A stretch of DNA of 64,000 nucleotides from contig JAZRUG010000032.1 of NCBI GenBank assembly GCA_045652425.1, positions 111,930 to 175,929 on the forward strand, written 5' to 3'. The first letter of the stretch is position 1. Every line of letters begins with the position of its first letter. This document shows, piece by piece, positions 7,246 to 16,393 of the stretch. The stretch comes from RGIG1995 sp045652425. GTDB taxonomy: Bacteria > Bacillota > Clostridia > Oscillospirales > CAG-272. The position numbers were made by a program, and so were the translations under genes. The notes below the pieces were generated by a model. It did no database searches. It was not told where the DNA came from and saw only the letters and a list, made by a program, of their open reading frames with translations.

Positions 7246-10041
7246 TTATCCTGTGGTTTGCGTAGGGGTATCAGGCGGTCCGCCCGGCGCTGTCGTCGCA
7301 ACTGGATTAGTTCCGCTTGATTCACTTCCGGGAGTCGTCTCCTTCTGTCCGTCCGGAGGTACAGTAGTTACAACTTCCGGCGGTGCGGTCGTTTCTTCGA
7401 CATAAGGAGTCTTTATATGCTCAACACATGAATGGTTAAAATGCGTTTTACTACCTACAGTACCAACATATCTTCCATCTGTAGCTGTCATAAAGTATGG
7501 CTCGTTAAGATTTGTGGACATAGACAAATCTTCCTTCAAATTTCTGCAAGTATATTCAGCATCAGTAACCGTAACTTGTATCGGGAAGTTTCTGTCACTT
7601 GCATCAACAAGAGCAATCTCAATTACATCTTTGGGAGGACATCCGGGACAAGCAATAGATTTTGTTTTTTCATCATATTTAACCAAAACGTGCTTATTGC
7701 AGTATGTTTTAGGTTCTGTTCCCGGAGCAAAGTATGCAGTAAAGCCTCTGCCGCCTCTGGGATCTTTGCTACACGTAGAGGTACAAATCAATCCCGAATC
7801 TCTGCATACAGTTCTGGCTACTTCGTTTGAATAAGTGAATTTCTTTACACCCTCTCCGGATTCTGCAGCCTCATCAAAATACTTCTGATGAGCAATAGTC
7901 ATAACCTTATCCCAAATATATGCTGCAGGGTTTCCGCTAACTTTAGAAAGACTGTCCGGTTCAGCGTAACCATACCAAACACCGCCTAAAAGGTAAGGTG
8001 TGTAACCAATAAACCATCTGTCGTGGTCGGCATTTGTAGTACCTGTTTTACCTGCAACGTTAACACGGTTTCTCAAATTCACAGCGTGTCTTGCAGTACC
8101 GCTGTCAACAACGCCTTTCAACATTCTCGTCATAATCGACGCATTTGTTTCACTGATTACTACCGAACTTTCACAACCGTCATCAAGTATAAGGTTATCA
8201 TCATTATCAAGAACTTCGGTATAAAGTCTTGGATTGTTATACGTACCCTTGTTTGTAAAAATACTGTATGCGGCAGTTATTTCAAGGTTGGTAACACCAT
8301 AGTTCATTTCACCCATCGCAAGTGCAACCAAGCCTTTATCGGATATCCATTCGCCGTTTGAAAGTTGAAGCTTTTCAATCATACTGTCCATATGAAGCTT
8401 ATTCTTCGCAAAATCGAATGATGCTTCACACGTCAAATCTTGAAGTACTCTCACAGCGACGGTGTTTTTTGAAACACAAACAGCATAATCAACCGTCGTT
8501 CTGCCGTCGTATCTCTTCGGAGAGTTATTTGGCCACCCGCTATTTCTCGTAATCGTTTGACCGGTTTCGTCATAATAATACGTAACGTTTCCGCCGTTCA
8601 CTGTATATTTACCCGTATCAAAGTTAACGGGAACATCATCATATACAGCGCCCATTGTAATTACACCTGCCTCAAGTGCGGGTGCGTATACCGTAACAGG
8701 TTTTATAGATGAACCCGGTGATCTTGTGGTTTGCGTTGCATAGTTAAGTATCAAGTTGCCCTGCTTCTTACCACGGCCTCCCGCTATACCAAGAACGTCA
8801 CCGGTCGTCGGATGAATTATAACCATTGAAGATTCGGGTTTAAATACACCGGGGAGACGGCTATCCTGGAACACTTCGGTATCACTTACATATACAGAAT
8901 CAAGCGCTGCTTGAATATCGGGATCAAGAACTGTATAAATTTTCAAACCGCCCGAATAAAGCATATTGTAAGCAAGGTTTTCGGGATACCCCTTCTCTTC
9001 TTGAAGTCTCTCAACAATAGATCTGATTACAGCATCCGTGTACCAAGTATTGTAATCTTCTTCATTTGTTGACGGTTCACCCTCTACATTAGCAATATTC
9101 TTTGCCAAAACCAGTTCTTCATTTAATGCGTCTTGATATTCGCTGTAAGTTATCTTGCCAAGCTCATACATCTTGTAAAGAACCGTACTTCTTCTCTCTT
9201 TGTTGTTTTCAGGATTCTGTATAGGGTCCCACTTAGTAGGCGCCTGCGTAATTGAAGCAAGAGCAGCACACTCAACAAGAGAAAGTTCGCTTACGTCTTT
9301 TCCAAAATAAACGTTAGCCGCCGCCTGAACACCATAACAACCTTGAGACAAATATATCGTATTCAAATACAACTCAAGCACTTCGGTCTTGTCTTTGGTC
9401 TTATTGAGATAAAGCGCTCTCATTATTTCCTGAAGTTTTCGCTGAATAGTAACATCTTTTTCGTTGGTTATATTTTTTATAAGCTGCTGTGTAATGGTAG
9501 AACCACCGAAATGGTCGCCGCCCGTAAAGAAATAATACGTAGCGCCGACAGTTCTCTTCCAGTCAACACCGCTATGAGTCCAATAACGTTCATCCTCAAT
9601 CGAAACAAATGCTTCATACAGATACGTGGGCATTTCGGTAAAACTAACCCAAATTCTGTTTTCAGAACCATACAACGTTTCACTTTCAAGCTCAACCGGC
9701 GTACCAACTCTGTTTTCTCTGTCGGTATAATCCATATAGTAAATCTTCGACGACAGTTTCTGTTCAGTAGATATAGTATCAAAGTCATCGATTACAGGGT
9801 CAATGTAATTCTTTATATACATTGCAAATGCGCCGACAACTATCAACCCGGTTATAAAACCAATAAGCAAAACAGTAAGAAGAAATATTGCAAAACCTGA
9901 AAGAATCTTGCTGAATATACTTCTCTCTTTCGGCGCCTTATTCTTCTTTTTATTTTCTTTTGTTCGTTTCTTTCGAATTAAAGCATCAGTTTTATCGACC
10001 GGAGTTTTTGCTTTTATCCTTGGATCCTTATTTTGATTCAT
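7246..10041 (-). CDS. Class A penicillin-binding protein (PBP1A)
   Basis: Bifunctional peptidoglycan synthase anchored in the membrane. After a basic cytoplasmic tail comes one transmembrane helix (about residues 48-75). The GT51 glycosyltransferase domain shows SIEDERYWTHSGVDW with the catalytic Glu near 149 and GGSTITQQLIKN. The transpeptidase domain shows SPGSSIKP with the acylated Ser444 and Lys447, SKNTVAV (SxN) and KTGTTN (KTG box). The last 50 or so residues are Thr/Pro/Gly-rich low complexity. At 931 residues it is long for PBP1A because of a cysteine-containing region (about 730-850) and the tail. ATG follows GGAGG. It lies after dnaE with its own likely promoter. Confidence 0.95.
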   Translation of the reverse strand: MNQNKDPRIKAKTPVDKTDALIRKKRTKENKKKNKAPKERSIFSKILSGFAIFLLTVLLIGFITGLIVVGAFAMYIKNYIDPVIDDFDTISTEQKLSSKIYYMDYTDRENRVGTPVELESETLYGSENRIWVSFTEMPTYLYEAFVSIEDERYWTHSGVDWKRTVGATYYFFTGGDHFGGSTITQQLIKNITNEKDVTIQRKLQEIMRALYLNKTKDKTEVLELYLNTIYLSQGCYGVQAAANVYFGKDVSELSLVECAALASITQAPTKWDPIQNPENNKERRSTVLYKMYELGKITYSEYQDALNEELVLAKNIANVEGEPSTNEEDYNTWYTDAVIRSIVERLQEEKGYPENLAYNMLYSGGLKIYTVLDPDIQAALDSVYVSDTEVFQDSRLPGVFKPESSMVIIHPTTGDVLGIAGGRGKKQGNLILNYATQTTRSPGSSIKPVTVYAPALEAGVITMGAVYDDVPVNFDTGKYTVNGGNVTYYYDETGQTITRNSGWPNNSPKRYDGRTTVDYAVCVSKNTVAVRVLQDLTCEASFDFAKNKLHMDSMIEKLQLSNGEWISDKGLVALAMGEMNYGVTNLEITAAYSIFTNKGTYNNPRLYTEVLDNDDNLILDDGCESSVVISETNASIMTRMLKGVVDSGTARHAVNLRNRVNVAGKTGTTNADHDRWFIGYTPYLLGGVWYGYAEPDSLSKVSGNPAAYIWDKVMTIAHQKYFDEAAESGEGVKKFTYSNEVARTVCRDSGLICTSTCSKDPRGGRGFTAYFAPGTEPKTYCNKHVLVKYDEKTKSIACPGCPPKDVIEIALVDASDRNFPIQVTVTDAEYTCRNLKEDLSMSTNLNEPYFMTATDGRYVGTVGSKTHFNHSCVEHIKTPYVEETTAPPEVVTTVPPDGQKETTPGSESSGTNPVATTAPGGPPDTPTQTTG

Positions 10042-10095
10042 ATCTATCCTCCGTTAACATACGGTAAGTTTATTACAATTAACCATATATGGCAT

Positions 10096-10104
10096 ATTAT
10101 AACA
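10096..10104 (-). promoter_or_regulatory. Extended -10 promoter of the PBP gene
   Basis: Minus-strand TGTTATAAT is a consensus extended -10 element about 55 bases upstream of the start codon; no good -35 box is seen. Confidence 0.45.
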
Positions 10105-10151
10105 CATAATTTTAAATTTGTTGTTAATTTCTAAAATAATTTTATTAATTT

Positions 10152-13100
10152 TTATTTGAAAATGACATTCTCTTCGCCCAGCAGTTCAAAAAAGAACCTT
10201 AAAATATTTCCGGAAAGGTCTACTGAACGTCCTTTCGCGCTAACATAGCTCTTTTGAGATGCATCGTAAAAAACAACTTTCGTCCTTCCTTCAAATATCT
10301 CAATAAGGTTAAGTGCCTTCTTAAACTGCTCGCTATCCATACTGCTAACTCTTAAAAAAAGTGTTTTTTCTTTGTTGGCATTTTTAATATCATTTTCTTT
10401 TTTGGGTAAATCCGGTTGTATATACTTATATTGAGAATTTGGCTTCAACACCTCTGCCTTTTGCATAATAAGCTTAACCTCATTCTCCCCCCTTGCCGAT
10501 ATCTCACAGTAAAATGCAATAATATTGTCAAGAGTAAGCATATATCCGTATTCTTCCAATGCAGAAGAAAAGACTATAACCTCTATTTGTTTTGTTCTGT
10601 CTTCAATAGTCACAAAACACATCTTATCACCGCGCCTTGTTGTCTTTTCAACTATCTTGGTAATTATTCCACACACGGAAACCCTTTGTCTGTCTTTAAA
10701 TTCTCCCGTACCCTCGATTATATCTTCTCCGTCGGAAATATCAAAAGAATTAATTATAGTTTTTATCGGTACGCATTTTAACACTTTTTCGTGATTGGTG
10801 TAGTCATCAAGCAAATTTCCCGAAAAATAAAATCCCGCGCACTCTTTTTCGTATAAAAGCTTTTCCTTTGAATCGAAGTCATTTATCTTTGGGTATTCGT
10901 AAGAATCCTCTGATTTAGCGTCTCCAACGTTGTCAACCGAAAAGAAATCAAGCTGACCTGCAGCGTTTCTTCTATTTGTTTCAGATACGCTATCTATCAT
11001 ACTCTCAAAAACTGCCAAAAGTTGAGACCTAAATACACCCGTATAATCAAAACAACCAACTTTGATAAGAGCTTCAATCTGCCTCTTGTTCAGATCTGAT
11101 TCTCTCATTCGGTTAACAAAGTTTTCAAAAGAGGTAAAATCACCATTTCTCCTCTCTGAAACAACGTCATCTACAAAAGTTCTGCCCACGTTTTTTAATG
11201 CAAGTAGAGCAAACCTTATGTTGTCGCCCACAACGCTGAAGTATCCGTAGCTTTCATTAATATGGGGAGGCAAAAGTTTTATACCAAGTCTTTTGCATTC
11301 CTCTGAATAAACAACAACTTTATCCTCGTCGCCTATAACCGAAGTTAACAGCGACGCCATATATTCTTTTGGATAATGAGTTTTAAGGTATGCTGTTCTG
11401 TACGTTACAACTGCGTAAGACGCCGCGTGGCTCTTGTTAAATGCATATTTACAGAACCCTACCAATTCTTCAAAAAGCTCGGCAGCAGCAGATTCATCAA
11501 TTCCCTTTTCGACCGCCTTTGAAAGAAAAGTATTCTTTTCTTTTTCAATTACGCCCGCTTTCTTTTTAGACATTGCTTTTCTTATAATATCAGCCTGTCC
11601 AAATGAGTAATCAGCAACGGTTCTGAATATCTGCATAACCTGCTCCTGATAAACAACACAACCAAACGTCTCTCTTAAAATGGGTTCAATAAGCTTTATT
11701 TTGTAATCTATTTCTTGACGGTTCTTTTTGTTCTCTATATATTTACCTATAGAATTCATAGGTCCCGGTCTGTAAAGCGCTATTGCCGCCATAATGTCAG
11801 CCAAACTTTCGGGTTTCAGCTGAACAAGCTTACTTCTCATACCTGCGCTTTCAAGCTGGAACAGCCCTATGGTTTCTCCGTCTGAAATATTCTTAAATGT
11901 TTCCCTGTCTTCAAAAGAAATTTTCTCAATATCAAAGTCGGGATCTTGTTTCTTTATCGCCTTAACAGTATTTTCAATAACGGTTAAAAAGCGTAATCCC
12001 AAAAAGTCAAATTTCAACAGCCCCAGATCAGCGACCGTATTCATATCAAACTGTGTAACGAGCGAACCCTTGGTAACAGCCATCGGAACATAATCACACA
12101 CCGCTTTTTCTGTAATAACAACACCTGCTGCGTGCGTTGAAGCATGTCTGGGCATACCTTCAAGCGCTTTGGCGGTATCTATAAGTCTTCTTGTTTCAGG
12201 CTCATTTTCATACATTTCTTTTAGTTTTTCTGTTTTGAGAGCCATATCAAGCGTAACTTTATTAATATTTTCAGTAGTACCATCTTCATTTTTTACGGCT
12301 ATTCGTTGTGGTACAGCTTCGGCAACCCGAGCAACGTTATTATAAGAAAGCCCCATAGCACGTCCTACGTCTCTGACGCAAGCGCGTGCCGCAAGTGTAC
12401 CGAAAGTGATAATATGAGATACTCGCTCTTTGCCGTACTTACGTGACACGTAATCAAACACAAGGTCGCGTTTTTCGTCGCTAAAGTCAATATCAAAGTC
12501 GGGCATACTCACTCTTTCAGGGTTAAGGAATCGTTCAAACAAAAGACTGTGCTTAATCGAATCAACTTCTGTTATTCCTATAAGATAAGCAATAAGACTG
12601 CCTGCCCCCGAACCTCTTCCGGGCCCTGTAGGAATTTCGTGCCCTTTAGCGTAATTAACAAAATCCCAAACTATAAGGTAATATTCGGCATACCCCATCT
12701 TTGTAATAACCGACAACTCGTATTCCATTCTCGACATATATTCATCTTTCGTATGCTCGTCGTTGAAAACAATCTGTCCGTTATTTAACTTCTTCTCAAA
12801 TCCTTCCACAGCCAGAAAACGCAAGTATTCTTGTGGACTCATTCCATTTTCGGGAGTATATCTAGGCAACAACGTATTACCGAATGTAAAATCATATTCA
12901 CACATATCGGCAATTTTCTGCGTATTGCTTACCGCGTCTTCGTATTTTGAAAAAAGCGCGTTCATTTCTTCTGTTGATTTATAGTAAAACTCATCAGTCT
13001 CAAATCCGAGAGGTCTGCCCTCGGATATAGTTGTATTCATTTGCAGACACATAAGTACTGCTTGTGTTTCTGCATCTTGCCTTCTCAAATAGTGAACATC

Positions 13101-13715
13101 ATTTGTAGCAACAAGGGGAATACCTGTCTCTTCGTGTATTCTTAATAACCCTTCACTCACTTCAGCTTCAGCATCAATACCGTGATCCTGCAGTTCAAGG
13201 TAAAAATTACCTCTGCCAAAAATTTTATCAAGTTTAACAGCATAATCCAAAGCGCCCTGATAATCATTTTTCATTATCAATTTCGGGATGGTCCCCGCCA
13301 AACAAGCCGAAAGACAAATAAGCCCCTCTGAATGCGCTTCAAGTAAATCATTATCAATTCTAGGCTTTGAGTAAAACCCTTCTTCAAAAGCCTTTGAAAC
13401 CATATATATAAGATTCTTATAACCAACTTCATTTTTTACAAGAAGAATCAAGTGATTGTAACCGCTATCGGTCCCATATTCCTTATCAAATCGGGTTCTT
13501 GAAGCGACGTAGACTTCACAGCCAATAATAGGCTTTATATCGTTAGCTTTGCAAGCCTTATAAAATTCAACAACACCGTACATAGCGCCGTGGTCGGTAA
13601 TAGCTACGGCATTATGTCCCATCTCTTTCGCTATTTTCGGAATGTCGGAAATCCTGCAAGCGCCGTCGAGCAGACTGTATTCCGTATGCAAATGTAAATG
13701 AACAAATCCGCTCAT
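10152..13715 (-). CDS. dnaE: DNA polymerase III alpha subunit DnaE
   Basis: Replicative polymerase subunit of the DnaE type. The N-terminal PHP domain starts HLHLHTEYSLLDGACRI. The palm carries GPGRGSGAGSLIAYLIG and the catalytic PDFDIDFSDEKRD. The helix-hairpin-helix part and a C-terminal OB fold (around MCFVTIEDRTKQIEVIVF) follow. The 1187-residue length is normal for DnaE and it lacks the internal exonuclease of PolC, which Firmicutes usually also carry elsewhere. It is the last gene of a tightly packed murB-rapZ-whiA-dnaE run, 22 bases after whiA. Confidence 0.97.
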   Translation of the reverse strand: MSGFVHLHLHTEYSLLDGACRISDIPKIAKEMGHNAVAITDHGAMYGVVEFYKACKANDIKPIIGCEVYVASRTRFDKEYGTDSGYNHLILLVKNEVGYKNLIYMVSKAFEEGFYSKPRIDNDLLEAHSEGLICLSACLAGTIPKLIMKNDYQGALDYAVKLDKIFGRGNFYLELQDHGIDAEAEVSEGLLRIHEETGIPLVATNDVHYLRRQDAETQAVLMCLQMNTTISEGRPLGFETDEFYYKSTEEMNALFSKYEDAVSNTQKIADMCEYDFTFGNTLLPRYTPENGMSPQEYLRFLAVEGFEKKLNNGQIVFNDEHTKDEYMSRMEYELSVITKMGYAEYYLIVWDFVNYAKGHEIPTGPGRGSGAGSLIAYLIGITEVDSIKHSLLFERFLNPERVSMPDFDIDFSDEKRDLVFDYVSRKYGKERVSHIITFGTLAARACVRDVGRAMGLSYNNVARVAEAVPQRIAVKNEDGTTENINKVTLDMALKTEKLKEMYENEPETRRLIDTAKALEGMPRHASTHAAGVVITEKAVCDYVPMAVTKGSLVTQFDMNTVADLGLLKFDFLGLRFLTVIENTVKAIKKQDPDFDIEKISFEDRETFKNISDGETIGLFQLESAGMRSKLVQLKPESLADIMAAIALYRPGPMNSIGKYIENKKNRQEIDYKIKLIEPILRETFGCVVYQEQVMQIFRTVADYSFGQADIIRKAMSKKKAGVIEKEKNTFLSKAVEKGIDESAAAELFEELVGFCKYAFNKSHAASYAVVTYRTAYLKTHYPKEYMASLLTSVIGDEDKVVVYSEECKRLGIKLLPPHINESYGYFSVVGDNIRFALLALKNVGRTFVDDVVSERRNGDFTSFENFVNRMRESDLNKRQIEALIKVGCFDYTGVFRSQLLAVFESMIDSVSETNRRNAAGQLDFFSVDNVGDAKSEDSYEYPKINDFDSKEKLLYEKECAGFYFSGNLLDDYTNHEKVLKCVPIKTIINSFDISDGEDIIEGTGEFKDRQRVSVCGIITKIVEKTTRRGDKMCFVTIEDRTKQIEVIVFSSALEEYGYMLTLDNIIAFYCEISARGENEVKLIMQKAEVLKPNSQYKYIQPDLPKKENDIKNANKEKTLFLRVSSMDSEQFKKALNLIEIFEGRTKVVFYDASQKSYVSAKGRSVDLSGNILRFFFELLGEENVIFK

Positions 13716-13737
13716 ACTTTACCCACCCTTCTACTTT

Positions 13738-14490
13738 TTAAATTTCATCAGCCATCATAGTCATTTTTTTAAGTCTGTGATTAACTCCCGATTTTGAAAT
13801 TCTGTCAGAATGCATTTCTGCAAGTTCTTCAAGACTTGCAAAGGGGTTATCCACCCTCAAACGAGCAGTTTCTGCAAATCCGCGCGGCAGTTCGGCAAGT
13901 TTGCCTCTTTTAATAAGTTTATTTATAGCATCAACCGATTCTTGAGCTGCATCAACCGTCTTTTGTATATTTACAACTTCAAAATTACTTCGTCTGTTTG
14001 CTTGGTTTGATATATTTCTTTTTATCTTCTCGTTTGCAAATTCAAACGCTTCTCGGCTTGAGCCCATATAATGCATCAAGTCTTCGATATCGTAACCTTT
14101 TTTTAAATAAAGGCAATAATTATCGCCTCTGGTCGTCCTTTTCATCTCAATGCAATTGTCGGAAATAAATTCAAAAAGCGCATCGGCAAGAAGTTTATTC
14201 TTTGTTTTTATCTCTAAATGAAATGACTTTTCGGGATCTGAAACAGTACCTGCTACGTAAAACACACCGCGCAAAAAACTGCTTTTACAAGTTGAACATT
14301 TAAAATTATCTCCTATTATTCTTTCGGGTTTTTCATTCTCCCCGTACCCATATTTCGTCAAATCAGTATTTTCATCCCTTTTTTTATCAGGGGTAAATAA
14401 AGTTTCACCGAAAAAGAAAGCTCGTCTGCAACACTTCTTTTTCATACTAATTTCTTTAAGATTCTTTTTTAATAAACTTGAATATGACAT
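13738..14490 (-). CDS. whiA: WhiA-family DNA-binding protein, short N-terminal domain
   Basis: WhiA combines a degenerate LAGLIDADG-homing-endonuclease-like domain with a C-terminal helix-turn-helix and influences cell division and sporulation genes. Here KKKCCRRAFFFGE and CKSSFLRGVFYVAGTVSDPEKSFHLEI mark the N-terminal domain and ASLEELAEMHSDRISKSGVNHRLKKM the HTH. It is about 250 residues against the usual 300 or more; the missing part is between the CCRRAF and FLRGVF segments. The ATG at 14490 follows GGAG; an upstream TTG is less likely. It sits next to rapZ, the standard Firmicutes order. Confidence 0.9.
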   Translation of the reverse strand: MSYSSLLKKNLKEISMKKKCCRRAFFFGETLFTPDKKRDENTDLTKYGYGENEKPERIIGDNFKCSTCKSSFLRGVFYVAGTVSDPEKSFHLEIKTKNKLLADALFEFISDNCIEMKRTTRGDNYCLYLKKGYDIEDLMHYMGSSREAFEFANEKIKRNISNQANRRSNFEVVNIQKTVDAAQESVDAINKLIKRGKLAELPRGFAETARLRVDNPFASLEELAEMHSDRISKSGVNHRLKKMTMMADEI

Positions 14491-14507
14491 TGCTGTCTCC
14501 AAAATAA

Positions 14508-15368
14508 TCAGTACATTTTTTCAATATCTCTGTGAACAATAACTGTTTTATAGTTTTTCTTCAAATAAGCATTAAGTTCTTCAGCTATAGCAACCGAACG
14601 GTGTTTTCCGCCGGTACAGCCAACCGCTACTGTAAGCTGTGATTTTCCCTCTTTTTCATATAAAGGAATCATATAATCAAGCATATCATATAGCTTTTGT
14701 AAAAAAAGTTGCGCTTCACCGCTTGAAAAAACATATTCTTTTACGTCCCTTTCAAGTCCGGTCTTTTCTTTTAATTCAGGTAAATAAAATGGATTTGGAA
14801 AACATCTAACATCAAAAACCAGATCGGCATCAGACACAATTCCATTTTTAAAACCAAAAGACATACATGTTACAACCAGCTCTTTTTTGTTAGTGTTAGT
14901 GTGAATTGTAAGCATCTTTTCTCTAAACTGTCTGACGGAAAGATATGAAGTATTAATAATATAGTCAGCATATTCTTTGATAGGAGAAAGCATACTCCTC
15001 TCAAGTTCAATAGCACCGCGCGTATTTACGTTTTTTATTGGAACGAGCGGGTGTATTCTTCTGCTCTCCTTGTATCGGTTTATAAGAATCGAATCATCGC
15101 AATCAATAAACACCGTAGTACAACTGTATCCTCTGTCTTTCAAAGCATCAAGCTCTGAAATAAGAGTCTCAAATTCAATTTCTCCTCTAACGTCTATAAC
15201 AAACGCTACCTTTGAGTTTTTATTTGGTGTCTGATTATACATTTCTGCAAACTTTGGAATAAATGCAACCGGCATATTGTCTATACACAAATACCCCATA
15301 TCTTCCAATGTATTTGCCGCGCATGATTTTCCCGAACCTGACATTCCTGTTAAAATAACAAATTCCAT
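14508..15368 (-). CDS. rapZ: RapZ/YvcJ-family nucleotide-binding protein
   Basis: P-loop protein that binds nucleotides; in Enterobacteria RapZ guides small-RNA decay, in Firmicutes YvcJ affects competence and cell envelope traits. The Walker A is TGMSGSGKS at residues 7-15, followed by DMGYLCIDNMPVAF; the C-terminal half ends with VAVGCTGGKHRSVAIAEEL, the conserved phosphotransfer-like loop. The 286-residue length is typical. It stands between murB and whiA with short gaps. The gluconeogenesis-related YvcK gene, often between rapZ and whiA, is missing here. Confidence 0.95.
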   Translation of the reverse strand: MEFVILTGMSGSGKSCAANTLEDMGYLCIDNMPVAFIPKFAEMYNQTPNKNSKVAFVIDVRGEIEFETLISELDALKDRGYSCTTVFIDCDDSILINRYKESRRIHPLVPIKNVNTRGAIELERSMLSPIKEYADYIINTSYLSVRQFREKMLTIHTNTNKKELVVTCMSFGFKNGIVSDADLVFDVRCFPNPFYLPELKEKTGLERDVKEYVFSSGEAQLFLQKLYDMLDYMIPLYEKEGKSQLTVAVGCTGGKHRSVAIAEELNAYLKKNYKTVIVHRDIEKMY

Positions 15369-15407
15369 AAATTTCTACCCTATTTTTTTGCGTTCTTTTA
15401 ATTGATT

Positions 15408-16316
15408 TTAGTCTATATACTTGACTTCCTCTTGGATATCTAAATCGTATTTCTCTTTTATTTTCTGCTTTATTATCTTGATAAGCTCTTTGATATCCTT
15501 CGATGTAGCGTTACCCTTATTTATAACAAACCCTGCATGTTTTTCAGATACTTGTGCGCCGCCGACAGAAAAACCTTTTAATCCAAGTTCATCAATCATC
15601 TGTGCAGTATAATGTCCCTCGCATCTTTTAAACGTGCTTCCGGCACTCGGATACTCAAGTGGCTGTTTTTCTTTTCTTGCAGCCATATATCCGTCCATTT
15701 CAGCCTTTATTTCTGCGGGATCTTTCTGCTTTAATTCAAACACTGCAGAAAGGATAACGTTATTATTCGTTTCATAAATACTATCCCTATAACCGAATTT
15801 ATGTCCTGCATTATACAATTCGCATCTTTTCGATATAGAAAGGTCAAAATATGCGCTTTTCTGTAAAACGTCTTTTATTTCACCGCCGTATGCGCCCGCA
15901 TTCATATATACGGCTCCGCCGACAGTTCCTGGAATACCGTAAGCAAATTCAAGCCCCGACAAACCGTGTTTCTGCGCATAAACCGCAAGGGCTGTCAAAG
16001 ACACCCCGCACTCTGCGTACAATGTATTTCTTGTCTTTCGTATTTTCTTTAGGTGGTTGGTTATAACAACGACACCCCTATATCCTTCATCGGCAAAAAT
16101 TAAATTACTGCCGTTTCCAACAACCGTGTATTTTATTCCCTCGTCATTAAGATAATCAACCAATGCACATAATGCACTTTCTGACTTTGGATATGCAACG
16201 TAATCTGCATATCCGCCCACTTTCATGGTCGAATGTTCAGCAAGTGAAACATTCTTTTCAAAATCAAGGGACGCACATTCCTTCATAAATTGCTCTAAAT
16301 TAGAACACTCAAACAT
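15408..16316 (-). CDS. murB: UDP-N-acetylenolpyruvoylglucosamine reductase MurB
   Basis: Reduces UDP-GlcNAc-enolpyruvate to UDP-MurNAc with NADPH and FAD, early in peptidoglycan synthesis. The FAD-binding N-terminal half shows HSTMKVGGYADYVAYP and VVGNGSNLIFADEGYRG; later GLSGLEFAYGIPGTVGGAVYMNAGAYGGEI is diagnostic. The reductase part has YPSAGSTFKRCEG with the Ser acid and ends GFVINKGNATSKDI. This is the type IIb form, 302 residues, normal length. It opens the murB-rapZ-whiA-dnaE run, 77 bases after recN. Confidence 0.96.
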   Translation of the reverse strand: MFECSNLEQFMKECASLDFEKNVSLAEHSTMKVGGYADYVAYPKSESALCALVDYLNDEGIKYTVVGNGSNLIFADEGYRGVVVITNHLKKIRKTRNTLYAECGVSLTALAVYAQKHGLSGLEFAYGIPGTVGGAVYMNAGAYGGEIKDVLQKSAYFDLSISKRCELYNAGHKFGYRDSIYETNNNVILSAVFELKQKDPAEIKAEMDGYMAARKEKQPLEYPSAGSTFKRCEGHYTAQMIDELGLKGFSVGGAQVSEKHAGFVINKGNATSKDIKELIKIIKQKIKEKYDLDIQEEVKYID

Positions 16317-16393
16317 AATATTTCCCCTTTAGTCTTTGTAAAAAATCAATATACCGTTAGTATATGTCATCATAATTACAAACTTCACATATT

